Assembly (NCBI GenBank): GCA_946699065.1
Contig: CAMPDV010000063.1
Coordinates: 726,501-790,500 of the forward strand
Reading direction: 5' to 3'
From: Loxodes magnus
Lineage: Eukaryota > Ciliophora > Karyorelictea > Loxodida > Loxodidae
Length of the DNA stretch: 64,000 bases
The stretch's first letter is position 1; each line of letters starts with the position of its first letter. Made by a program: the position numbers and the translations under genes. Positions 36,101-47,059 of this stretch are shown piece after piece. The notes below the pieces were generated by a model that was not told the DNA's origin, did not search any database, and saw only the letters and a list, made by a program, of their open reading frames with translations.

Positions 36101-37440
36101 ATAGCGACAAAATTTGCCAGCCTTGTAGTTTTTGATTACAAAACTGCTATAAATGCTAATAAGATTCTCACGTATTCGTTCTAAAAGAAAACGAATGCTA
36201 GCCATGCTCGTAGTTTCATAAGATTACAATTAAATGCACAAAGTATAAGAAGTTTATAGATTGAAAAACTCTAAAACTTTCCTATGGTACATGTGTAGAA
36301 GAATGCCCAATAACTTAATAAAATAAGCTATCTTAAAATTTTTGCTAATCTTGCTAAAAACTATTGAAAACTGTGAAGAATGCTCTCAAGATGGCAATAC
36401 TTGCTTTAAGTGTATTAAGCCTTTCATCTTGAATGAAAATAAAGAATGTGCAAATCAAAATTCAAGCCAGGAAGACTAAAATGTTGAAAATGAGGAGAAG
36501 GACAAATATGGATAAGATTAAAACCAAGAAAATGAAGAATAAAGTTAAGAAAGCGAGAGTAAAATCAGAATTAAGAATTCTAAGATAGTGAAGATTAGGA
36601 TGAAAATTCAAGTGATTAAGACAACAATAAAGAAGATTAAAACTAATAAAATAAGGAAGAAAACAACTTAGATTCTGATCAATAAAGGGAAAGTAATGAA
36701 AATTCCGAAACTTAATCTAAAGATGATGAAGTTAACATTGGTAGTTTTAACTTATTAAGCTAAGAAAAAAATACGCTAGAGTCAAACTAAGAATCCTAAA
36801 ATATAGGTTTGACAGTAGGAGTATGCTTCTCCTCTGTAATAAATGTGGCCATATCATCAGGAAATTCAGCAGGAAATTGATTTACTTTTATGATAGCAAC
36901 AGAACTAATTTACACAAATGCTTACATAAACGTAACAAAGCCAGATTTTCTATCAGCTTATTATATTTTGTAAAGTAAAAGTACCCTAAATAACATCCAG
37001 GCAAAATTAGATTTAGGATCTTAAGACTAAAAAGTATATAGTGATTATTATGGGTTACTAGGATTTACGAATTACTCTTTTATAGCAAATTCAGCTTTAT
37101 ATATAATAATAATCCTTCAACTGCTTTGTTTGACTTAATTTTGCTATTAATTGAGAAATATAAATGCAAAATACAAGCTCTTGTTAGTATCAGAAATGGA
37201 TATTTCCATTACATACTTATATAAACTCTTTACTTTATCTTCTGCTAGAAGATAGGAATTTCTTCAATGATGCAAGTTAGAAAACCAAACTTTATTGATG
37301 TCTTAAATAGAATAATCACTTTTGTGGCCATTTTCTTCCTAGTAAGTTTTCATTTTAGATGATGTAAGTACTGATAATAATCCTGTCATATGCAATATTA
37401 AATATACTTCATTATTTAGAAGAAATTAAAGAATAGCTCT
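33151..37440 (+). CDS. Cysteine-rich (furin/TNFR-like repeat) surface membrane protein, exon structure unresolved
   Basis: A patchwork that reads as one large ciliate surface-protein gene. At 33,151 a signal peptide (MKVIFVLALLIFSLVLNN) begins an extracellular region; further blocks at 33.8-34.3 kb include FYCSSQEINTQNYCSLFDSN and SNYFNKNDLDISIPDLYKDS. From 35.3 to 36.4 kb come Cys-pair repeats (CRSCSEILSNCLECNEEGTE, CQPCNVLIPSCEKCHEEQ, CQPCSFWLQNCYKCQQ). Then an acidic Gln/Glu/Asp linker and two membrane segments (GVCFSSVINVAISSGN, NSALYIIIILQLLCLTQF) with a cytosolic tail ending near 37.4 kb. Two frame changes, near 36,350 and 36,570, have no GT..AG intron that explains them, so the gene may be damaged. 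33,151-33,831 alone is also a complete 226-residue frame. Role unknown; such proteins are often sensors or immobilization-type antigens. Confidence 0.45.
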
Positions 37441-37469
37441 AACTAAAAAGTATCTGCTAATAGAAAAAG

Positions 37470-39160
37470 AGCTTAAATAAATAACCTTTTCCTATCTTAA
37501 CTTGATAATGAAGAAAGATTCTTAAAATCTGAAATTAAATACTCAGTTTTACTTAGAAAAATTGGCATCAAGTTTTTAAATTATTCTTAATAGCACAAAG
37601 ATAACTTAAATTTTTAGCAGGAATAAATAAATTTATACTAATTAAGTATTAAATCAAAGCTATCGCAAACTGCGATAATATTTAGAAAAATATTCAGGAA
37701 TTTTCTTTTACAATAAGAGCTTCAAATATATTTACTATCTACAAAATCACTAAGGAGTAGATGGTAATTAGTTCTAAACATACTAACTAAATTTATGGTG
37801 ATTATGTTCTATAAAGTAATTTTTAAGTTTTTTGATATAAAGAAAAAGTTTAAAGATTGAATGTTAAACAGTGGAGCAAAGGGCTGGAGATGAAAAATTC
37901 CATTCTTAATCTTAAATTTTGGAAAAATCAGAAAAAGCTTTCTCAAAAAATAAAAATTAATCTCTTATATAATTCTTAATGAAATGAAACTATTTAATAA
38001 GCAACTTCATTCTACTAAATTATAAACTCAAGGTCTGAAAAAAGAAAAATTATAGAATATTGAATTCAACCTAATAAAAATCTAATAAAGTTATATTTAA
38101 CTAATTTGACAGTCTTTATAATAAAGCATATCAAAATTGCGTCTCAGAAATACCTTATTTAAAAAAGTTTAGATAAAAAATAAAGATTGTCACGTGTCAA
38201 AAGTGTAGAAAATCTGAGGATGAAATTTTGATTTATAGTCTAGATGATAAAAAATAATAAGAGAAAGAATATTTGAGGGAAATTAAGAAAAAAGGAACGG
38301 ATTCAAAAAATAAAAGAATATAAAAGCATAGAAAATAAAATAAAACAAAATAAAAAAATGAAGAGTGCTAATATTTAAAAATTTAACGAATAACATAAGA
38401 AAAGAGCGAAAAAAATGGTAGAAAGAAGCTTAAATATCTTTTGCGAATGTAAGAATTTAGACTAGTAATAAAAATAAAAACTTATATAGTAACCAGAAAA
38501 GCTTAAGCTAAGAAATTAAAATATTAAATAAAAAAAATAAAAATAAAAAAATAGAAGAGTATTTAAAAAAGAACCAGGATTTTACTAAGTAAATAAAAAG
38601 TAAAAAGATGTCAATATAAAGAAATCTATTAACTAAATTACATTATAATTAAAATTAAAATTAGTTATCAATAATTCACAAAAAATTATAATACAATTTT
38701 AGAAGAAAAATAATTAAATAAAGTATTTTAGTAGAAATTTATAAAAAGAAAAATAAGAAAAGATAAAATTTTAATTTGAAAGATATACTTAATTGTTAGA
38801 TTTGCTTAGATAAAATAAATGAATAAAATACGAAGATGATCAATAAAAATTCATTAAATACTTTTAAACTAACAATAAAAACTAAAATAGTTATATGGTG
38901 AATATTAGAAAAAGTAATAAACAAATATATCGAATTATATTTAACTAAAGCTAATTATAATACTATTTACACTAAGAGTTTGAGGCTTAGCAACCTATAG
39001 CAATTCAATATTATAAATAGCGATGATAAGAAAAAATTATTTATCTTAAGCTACTATAAATAAAAGACTGATAAGAGCGAGATTTTAATTACATAATTAA
39101 GACTCGAGAGGTTTCTAGTTGGATCTAAGATATTGCAGTTAGCATATCTAGATGGTTGGC
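37470..39160 (+). pseudogene. Degenerate fragment of the Gln-rich AIG1-like family (copy A)
   Basis: Three blocks align in order with the intact copy at 41-45 kb: 37,480-37,600 (LDNEERFLKSEIKYSVLL against LDNKDTSLQAEKETISVF), 37,870-38,230 (AYQN, PYL and VISVG-type blocks) and 38,750-39,060 (KYEDDQQKFIKYF against KYKDDQQKQSKYLS). Between them the sequence is shortened and scrambled, with frame changes, and no start codon equivalent is seen. A decayed paralogue. Confidence 0.65.
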
Positions 39161-40213
39161 CGTTTTGATAGAGTTTCAGAGTCTCTAACTAATGAATATG
39201 CTTTGAAAATTGATTGTGTTGCCTTCTAGAATGATTATCAAGTTTCCATTTTATTAAGAGCTAGGAAGAAGTTCATCTCTATAATCTTAATCAAAAGTAT
39301 AAGATCACAAGCTTCCTAAAGAAATATAATATAATAATTCAGAGTGTAAAATATACAAAAAACTACGAAATTATAACTGTTCTGGCTTAACTTAAGCAGC
39401 AAGTTTAAACTTGTTCTCTACTTTATGCGAATACTTATAAGATAGGCACAATTTTAATTCAAATAAAGACTTTAACAATTTTATAAATTTACTTATAGAG
39501 TAGAAAAATTAGAATCTTATATCACTATCTCCTTTATAATTTCATTAGTAACCCTATCTACTAAATTTGTGTGGATAATTCTTCGTACATAATTTCAAAA
39601 AATTGAATACAGTTAAAAGAATCCTTCAAATCTGAAGTACGAAATAACAGAACTAACTAAAAGTTTCTTCAATCCATTTAGTAAAACTAAGTAGAAAGAA
39701 AATCATATTTATTGCTATCATACCAAATAAACATTTGATAGTGGAATAAATAAAAAGATATAAGTAAGAGAGAAAATGAATAAAGTAGGTGAGCAAATAT
39801 GTTAATAAAGTTCAAAGATTATAATATAATTTATCGAAAAGATAGCATAATTGCATATTGCTTAATAATCTTATTTATGGTATTCAAATTTTTAATATAA
39901 ACACTTTTTATTAATGAACTCTCTTAATTTTTTCATGCTGATTTACACTTATTTATTGGCTAGTTTATTAAGCTTTCCCTCGTCCAATATTCCTATGTAT
40001 TCCTGTGATTTTCTTTTTTATGTAACTAAGCTCTAGAAATTAAGAATAAGAGTTTCTTATTTAGTAAATGCGAGAATCATTTGCTCATAAAATAGAGCTT
40101 TTGCATAATTAATAGGACCTATCATGCAAAATGATTAGCTTAATATACATTTGGACATATAAACTCAGACATTAAGACTGGAGTGTGAAGTTAATTTCAT
40201 ACAGTTCCTTTTT

Positions 40214-40846
40214 ATGTTTGAGTGAAGAATCAAATTGCAGTTTTATTAGAAAATTTACAATTATGACGAATAAAGAAAGGTTAGGATTAAGAAAAATATC
40301 TCATCAATCTTATTCATAAATAGTAATAAAATAATTAAGGTTAGTGACCTTAACTCATTGATTTGCCTATCTTTAAATTAATTATCTTCTGATTCAACTA
40401 AAAGAAACTAAAATGTAGAATTAGTCACTGTAATTCAATTTTTAAAGGCTTAAGTTATACTATTTATTTGGTAATAAAGTCAGAAAGGTTCTGCTGTATA
40501 TAATACAAAACTCCAAACAGTAAAAGCTATTATGGATATAAAGTCTATTTTGAGAAGAAAAATTAAGATTCCTTTAATTAAAATTTAGGTACAGTTAAAT
40601 AAGACAGTAGGACATACCCTTCCAAGAGATCTAAATTCATAATTTCTATTTGAGAAGTAGAGCTAAAGAAAAACAGATTTAAAGGCAACAACACTAGAAG
40701 CAATAAAAAAATTAGCTAAGAAAAGTTTCTGAGTCATTAAATTAACAAAATTTTAGAGCCAAATAACAATAAAATATCCAACATAATTTACAGTAATGAA
40801 AATAATAAATTCTAATGCTTTTCTAAAATTAAATTAAAAGGCTTGA
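40214..40846 (+). CDS. Hypothetical basic protein, about 210 aa
   Basis: ATG 40214 to in-frame TGA 40844-40846. Natural-looking, Lys/Gln-rich composition (KIYNYDEQRKVRIKKNISSI, KVSDLNSLICLSLNQLSSDS, TTLEAIKKLAKKSF). No family recognised. It lies just upstream of the intact Gln-rich gene; the true start may be further 5'. Confidence 0.4.
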
Positions 40847-41065
40847 AAATTAAACAAAGTTAAAGGATAAGGATAAGAGTTTAATTTAATTATTTAAACT
40901 TCTAGTTTACTTATAAATTATATAATAATTATAGTTTATACAGTAAATTATTATCTTAGAAACTTTAATGACTTTTATATTTAAAAGCGAAATCAATTAT
41001 AATTTAAAATGAGTCATATGCCCTGTGAATTTTATTGAAATAGTAGAAACCAAATCTTGAAATTA

Positions 41066-44000
41066 ATGAGTAATCATAATGCTTTAAGTATTATCATCAA
41101 ATGTCACACCCTAAAAGATTTATAATCTGTTGAACAGTCTCTTTAAAAGAATCCTCCTCAAGAAAACTGTCAAGTTTAAACCTTGTTCCAAGAGTTATTT
41201 AGAATCAATGATCAAAAAATATTCTCTAGAATCTTATAGCTTTTTTTCGAAAGTTTCAACTTCTAGGATGATAATCTTAATAAGGAACTAGAATAAAAGG
41301 TTTAAATATTTTTGTAGGATCAACTAAGCTAAGTAAGCAAGAAATAAGAAGGGTCTAACAGTAGTGATGAACAAAAGCAAAGCGGATTAAAAAACTAATA
41401 ATGATAAAGAAACTTTATCTGTCAGAAGCAAATAGAAGTAAAAATAGACGAATTCTTAATGTCCTAACTTGATAATAAAGATACTTCCTTATAAGCTGAA
41501 AAGGAAACAATTTCTGTTTTTATTTTAGGAAAGTAAGGATGTAAGTTTTTATAAGAATTCCTAAGTGATAAAAAATGAACTAAATGCTCCTAAAATGAAC
41601 AAGTAAATGTATACTAGTGAAATAAATACTAAATAATTGATATCAATAACATAAAGCAAATCTAGAAATATATACAGAAAATATCTATCTAAAATTAGAA
41701 ACTCAAGTTCCTTTACTGTCTACAAAGCCACTAAGTGAAAGAAGATACATAACTTACTATGCTTATTAAGACTTATGGTGAATAGATTCTAGAAAGTACT
41801 CTTTTTGTTTTATTTGATACTGAAGAAGAAAGTTTGAAGAATGTATCTAAAGAATTAAAAGAAATGACTGAAGATTAAAATTCCAACCTTAACCTACTAT
41901 CTTGGAATAATGAGAAATAACATTCTTAAAACTAGAATATAATAGCTTAAATAATTCTTAGGGAAATGAAGTCTTATAATAAACTTCATTCTACTAACTT
42001 ATAAACTCTAAGTAAAACAGAAGAATCATAAGAAAATAAAACTAATATAAAAACTAAAAGAGTTATAGTTTAATAGCTTGAGAGTCTTTATAATAAAGCT
42101 TATCAAAACTATATAGTAAAAATACCTTTTGAAGAATTAGGATTTACAAATATTAAATTAGTTCGTGTCATAAGTGTAGGCAGTCTATGGATAGAGTTTT
42201 ACTTATCGGCTTAGGAGATAAAAAGCAATGATTAAATATGACTAAAAATAGAAATGTACAAAAATATAGAATAAACTGCTTTAGTATATTAAACATAAAG
42301 GAAATAAAAGAAGGTAAATAGTGAATAAATGATATAATATAAGCATTATAAAGACTTAAGTAACGAATCTACTTATATTCGTATTTACTAAGAATAAAAA
42401 TCATAAAACTCCTAAAGTTTATTTCCTCTAAAGTAAGTAATAGAAACTAAAAGATCTTAAGAAAATATAGTAAGTAGTAGTCAGCTAGAAAGTTTACTAT
42501 ACTAAATAATGAGATTTGGATTAAACTTAATAAAATAGAATTAGTTTGTTAGCTTAAGTTTAGACTCTATTTTAGTAAATGAAGAAATGAATAAAGTAAA
42601 GTTTTATTAGCAACCAATTTAAATGAAACTACTATAAGAAAATCATATTTTAATATTAGAAAATAACTTAAACAATTATCAATACTTTCCTTTAGAAACT
42701 TTAGAACAAATTATATCTAATCAAGCATTTTATGACCAAAAAATCTAAGAATAGTAACTCACTAAGCTAGTTTAAAACTTAATACACTAAGAAGAACAAA
42801 ACTATTATGAAATTAAGAACTAAAAATGATAAAGAGCTGAAGAATAATAAAAATAGGAAAATAAAGATTATTAGTACTTAGATAGTTTATTTTAAAAATA
42901 CTAAGAATAGAACAATTAAAAATTAAGTTTTAGAAAGCTAGTTGAAACATTCATTGCTTAATGTAAATATTTAGATTAGCAACAAAAGCAAGAACTTTAA
43001 TAACAGTTATAAGAACTCGAATTTAGTATTAAAATTTCTTAAACGTAAGAACAAATAATTTAGAAAAATCTAAAATAAGTGAAACAATAACAAGCTTAAT
43101 AAAGTTAAAAGAAAAAATGTATTTCAATATACAAAAAATTTGAAACTACTTAAAATAATATAATAAATGATATTAGTATCTAATAAAGCATAAACAACAA
43201 TGATAATTTCATAAAAGAGTAAGATTTAATAGAAACTTTTTAGTAAGTATAAGAAAAAGAAAATTAAGAAGATTAAGAAAATTAAGAAAATTAAGAAGAT
43301 TAAGAAAATTAAGAAAAGATAAAATCTCTATTCGAAAGATTTACACAATCATAAAACTAATACAAACAAAATATTTCTATTAAATACAAAGATGATCAAT
43401 AAAAATAGTCTAAATACCTGTCCTAACACATTATTCTTTAAACTAAAACACTTAAAAATTACTATGATAAATATCAGAAAAGTAATAACAAAAAACTTAT
43501 AAAGGGAATCGTTTAATTCATATTTAACTAAAACAACTTCTAAAACTATTTAAACTAACAATTTAACTAACTCATAGCCAATAACACCTTTACTCTATAA
43601 ACTACTTAGGTAACAGAAGAATCATTTATCTTAAGCTATAAATGCAGACTCTATAACTACTTCAAGTAACAAGCCAGAGATTTCTAACTCAACACTTTCT
43701 AACTATCAGCTCTTGCTATCTACTTAGAAAGAAAAGGTTTATAAGAGTACATTGATAACTACGCTCTTGTGATTCCTTTTAGTTTCTTACTAATTTTATA
43801 GTTGTTTAGCAATAGAAACTTTGAGACTTATTAGATATACTAGGAAATAGCAAATAATGGAGGATTTAGTTTACTGTTTAACTGGTATATCTATAGTATG
43901 ATAGAACATAAATAAGCTATTTAAATAAGTTCTTACCAAATAAACTAGAAATATAAGCAACTAATCTCCTTAAGTAGACACTTCTAATCTAATCACTAAC

Positions 44001-45064
44001 TACTTAACCTTAATACTGCTATTCAAATATCTAAATAACTTCTGATAGACTAATCTGATTCACTTGATTTCAATATGAAAGTAAAGATGCAAAACATTGA
44101 TAATGACTATATCTATCAGATTATTAGTAAACCTTAAATTTAAGAAATTATATAAGCAGTTTAGAGAGGAAATAAAATAGCTTTCGTTAATAGCAAAAGA
44201 TAAGACTTTACTACTTATTGAACTAATGTAAACCTATTCGATAGATCAGTTTTACTCTCTAAATAAGATGAGATTGTAGCTAAGTAGTTAGTTAAATAAC
44301 TTCTAAATATGGTTAACTGTGGATTAATTCCTATTACCTTACTAAAGAAACAAAGAATTTACTTTCCATTCGAAGAAAATTCATCAGAAGAGAAGCAAAA
44401 CTAAAAGTTAGACTATTGGTAGAATAATCATTAGAATGATGTGTTATGTATAGATGTGAAAGAACTTTAGGAGTTATAGATGTTATACAATAACCTAAAG
44501 AAGACATTTTAGTAAAAGAAGTCAGCTATTTAGACTCTTTCGTATAATAAAGTTTTAATGCTTTCTTCTGAAAACATAATTCAAGAAAATGGTTATGTAA
44601 GTTATTTTTATTTATAGAAATCAAGTATAGAATCTGATTCAAATTAAGACAGTAAAGAAAGTCCTTTATTGGAATAGAGAGGTTAATAGTACAATTAGGA
44701 AGATATAAACAAGGAAATGTATAAAGGTCTTGCGGATTAGTTAGGCTTTCTTATTTCAAATGAGAAGTTATAATAATAGCCTTCAGCAAGTAGCTAATAA
44801 GTTTTTGAGAGCTAGAACTAAGAGAATGAATAGAAGGTGATTTAAAATGGGAATGAGAACTAGGAATAAGTCATATCTAAATAGATAAGTTGATCTAGTT
44901 AAAATTATTAGGCTCTTTAAGAAGATTCAAACGTTATGATGGGGAAGATAATAAGCGAACGTTTAGAAAATTTAAAAGAGTTCTAATACGATCATATAAA
45001 TAATATGTAAGATTTTAACTTTCTCCGTGGTTTTTAGAAAGGACCAAACAAGGAATTAAAATGA
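41066..45064 (+). CDS. Gln-rich protein with AIG1/GIMAP-like GTPase-fold domain, 1,332 aa (copy B)
   Basis: Single intronless frame from ATG 41066 (MSNHNALSIIIKCHTLKDLQ) to TGA 45062-45064. Trp is mostly TGA. Residues about 145-260 resemble an AIG1-type (TRAFAC) GTPase: a beta strand and loop VFILGKQGCKFLQEF in P-loop position, YQWNKYQIIDINNI in switch position, and LTMLIKTYGEQILESTLFVL in the place of the family's FGEEVLKYTIVLF. The P-loop lacks GxxGxGKS/T, so GTP binding is unlikely. The rest is Gln/Asn-rich helical sequence, a low-complexity ENQEDQENQE run (43.26-43.32 kb), a conserved globular part (NNGGFSLLFNWYIYSMIEHK, VNCGLIPITLLKKQRIYFPF) and a Ser/Gln tail. I do not know a described family with this whole layout. 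A near-identical copy lies 14.3 kb downstream. Confidence 0.72.
41232..44890 (+). repeat. Near-identical 3.6-kb block, first copy (partner 55541-59170)
   Basis: Matches 55541-59170 almost base for base. The offset is 14,309 bp at the left end and 14,282 at the right, and the 27-bp difference comes from indels that keep the reading frame. Both edges are abrupt: the first 55 codons and the last 60 codons of the two genes are clearly diverged. One internal patch (42,967-43,190) is also diverged. Confidence 0.9.
43259..43318 (+). repeat. Short in-frame tandem repeat (ENQED type)
   Basis: Alternating GAAAATTAA / GAAGATTAA units encode ENQ/EDQ runs in copy B. Copy D has the same array shortened by 27 bp (nine codons) at 57,568-57,600. 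Length change in multiples of three is typical of slippage under frame constraint. Confidence 0.8.
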
Positions 45065-47059
45065 TTTTTTCAAATTTAAAATTACATAATATTATATATA
45101 TTATTTTTATAAAGTAAAAAAATAAATATTTAGTAAGTAACTAATTCCTTCATTATTTTTATTTTTAACTAAGTCTCATGCAAGAAGATATAGTTATAAG
45201 AATTATAATAAAATTTGTACTATATAAAGAATATGATTTAGTTCATAAACAAGGATAAAAAATATTTTTTTTACTCTAAAAGATATTTTATGATATTGAA
45301 ATATTATATTATAAATGCAAAAATCAATCATTTGACTTTAAGATAAAATGTCTCTTTTATATATAGTGTAATAATTTAAATGACTTACAGCTAAATTTAA
45401 TTTTATAAAACTTTAACCTTAAAAATGATAAAAATTAATAGTAAAAATTAAATTACAATTGGATCTTAAATTATACAGTAAAAGGTTATCTTCTTTTATT
45501 AGTGCTAAGCAAATAAAAATTTTGACATATGCTAATTAAATCATCAGTCACCTTTTTAAATTTATTAGATTTATTAAGAAATTTAATCTTAACTATTACA
45601 CTTTTAAATTTAATAAAGTTTACCTTCTCATTCTATAACTGGACATAGTTTGCTTAATATCTTAAAATGAAATTAATTTTTGGTGGCTAAATTGAGTATG
45701 CTTCATTTGATAATAAAGTCAGAAATAAAGTTTAAGTTTGCTAAGAATGGTAAAAGCTAATTAGAGCTAATATTTTTCAGAAGCTTAATTTTTTAAATGC
45801 ATCTATTTTCTGAGTTTTTTTCTTTTATTCATATAAGCTAAATCAATAACATTATCCTTTAATTAGATTTTTTTAATCTAAGACTTTCATAAATTTGAAG
45901 AGACTGAAATAATAATTTTACCTAAGGTAAAAATTTACTCACAAAATCAAAAAGAAGTATCTTGCAAATAGATAATAAAATTAAACTTTAAAATGAGTAT
46001 AAATTAGCAAGGAGGTATAAAAGATTGCACAAATAGGGCAATAACTTAAATTAATGGTACCATTATAATATACATTAAAGAATAGAAAACCTATTTAATT
46101 ATATAAAATGAACAAAATATTATTTATAAGTATCATCCTAGATTCTTTTGCAGATTCAGTGAGGTAAGGATTTGTTTTGGTTTAACTTAATATGAAATTA
46201 TTATATAGACTTTATTTTAACTATCATCTATTAAAGTTAAAAATAATAATCATATAAAACTATAAGAAACAAATAAGAACTCTATTGTCTCTTATTAAGT
46301 GAAGCCACTTTATTAGGTTAAGCTGCAAGCTTATAAGCTACTTATAATTTTTAAGTAAATTAATTATTATGTTAAAAGCTCTACTATTAATAAAAGCATA
46401 TTCTATAACTAAAATTCTTGCTTTATCATATGATTTATTGTAAGGTTTTTCCTTTGGAGGTTATTTTTGTTTTTTTTAATTTAAGAATCATTTGCAATCA
46501 AAAGTAATAATTTTTCTAGTTCTCAGTTTATAAAAAAGGTAAACATTTCATTATAAAAACATTTTTTGTCTCTTTATTTATTTTTTTGTTATATGTAGCA
46601 CTATTTTTCAAATAAATGTTTAGATAGAAATTTTCATGAGATAAGTGTAAAACTAAAACTTTCTGTTGATTAAAATATAATAATTAGATAAAATTTTTAA
46701 AAAGAAACTGAGATAAATGAAAAGACTGATTCATGGTATCAAACAATTTGCCTAATTTTTATTTTAGAATAAAATATTACCTAGAAATATTAATTTTTTT
46801 ATTATCCTTACTTCTTAAGATCGAAAGATATTCCTATTTACAACTTTTCAGAGGTTATTAAAATAAGTAGAAAAAAGGTAAGCTTGGTAATAATCGACTT
46901 TGAAAGTTCAATTAAAGAAAATTAACTCTTATGTTACCATTTTTTATAATATTTTAGCATTGCTTAATTTAAGATAAATAGAAGCGAAAGTATCTTTATT
47001 TTGATTATATTTATATAGTTACATTTCTCTACTTAACTAACTGTATTACATAGAAAACG
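45065..47059. other. AT-rich intergenic / 3' region, no gene supported
   Basis: About 2 kb of very AT-rich sequence between the convergent copy B and the minus-strand gene. It aligns in order, with much divergence, to 59,400-61,150 (for example the stretches at 45,280-45,330 and 59,510-59,560, and at 46,030-46,100 and 60,250-60,310). So it is part of the duplicated unit. No coding frame stands out; the extreme 3' part of the minus-strand gene may reach into it. Confidence 0.5.

Noticed and set aside
35771-36205. 144-codon minus-strand frame
   Set aside because: Antisense to the Cys-pair repeats of the surface protein, which are unmistakable on the plus strand.
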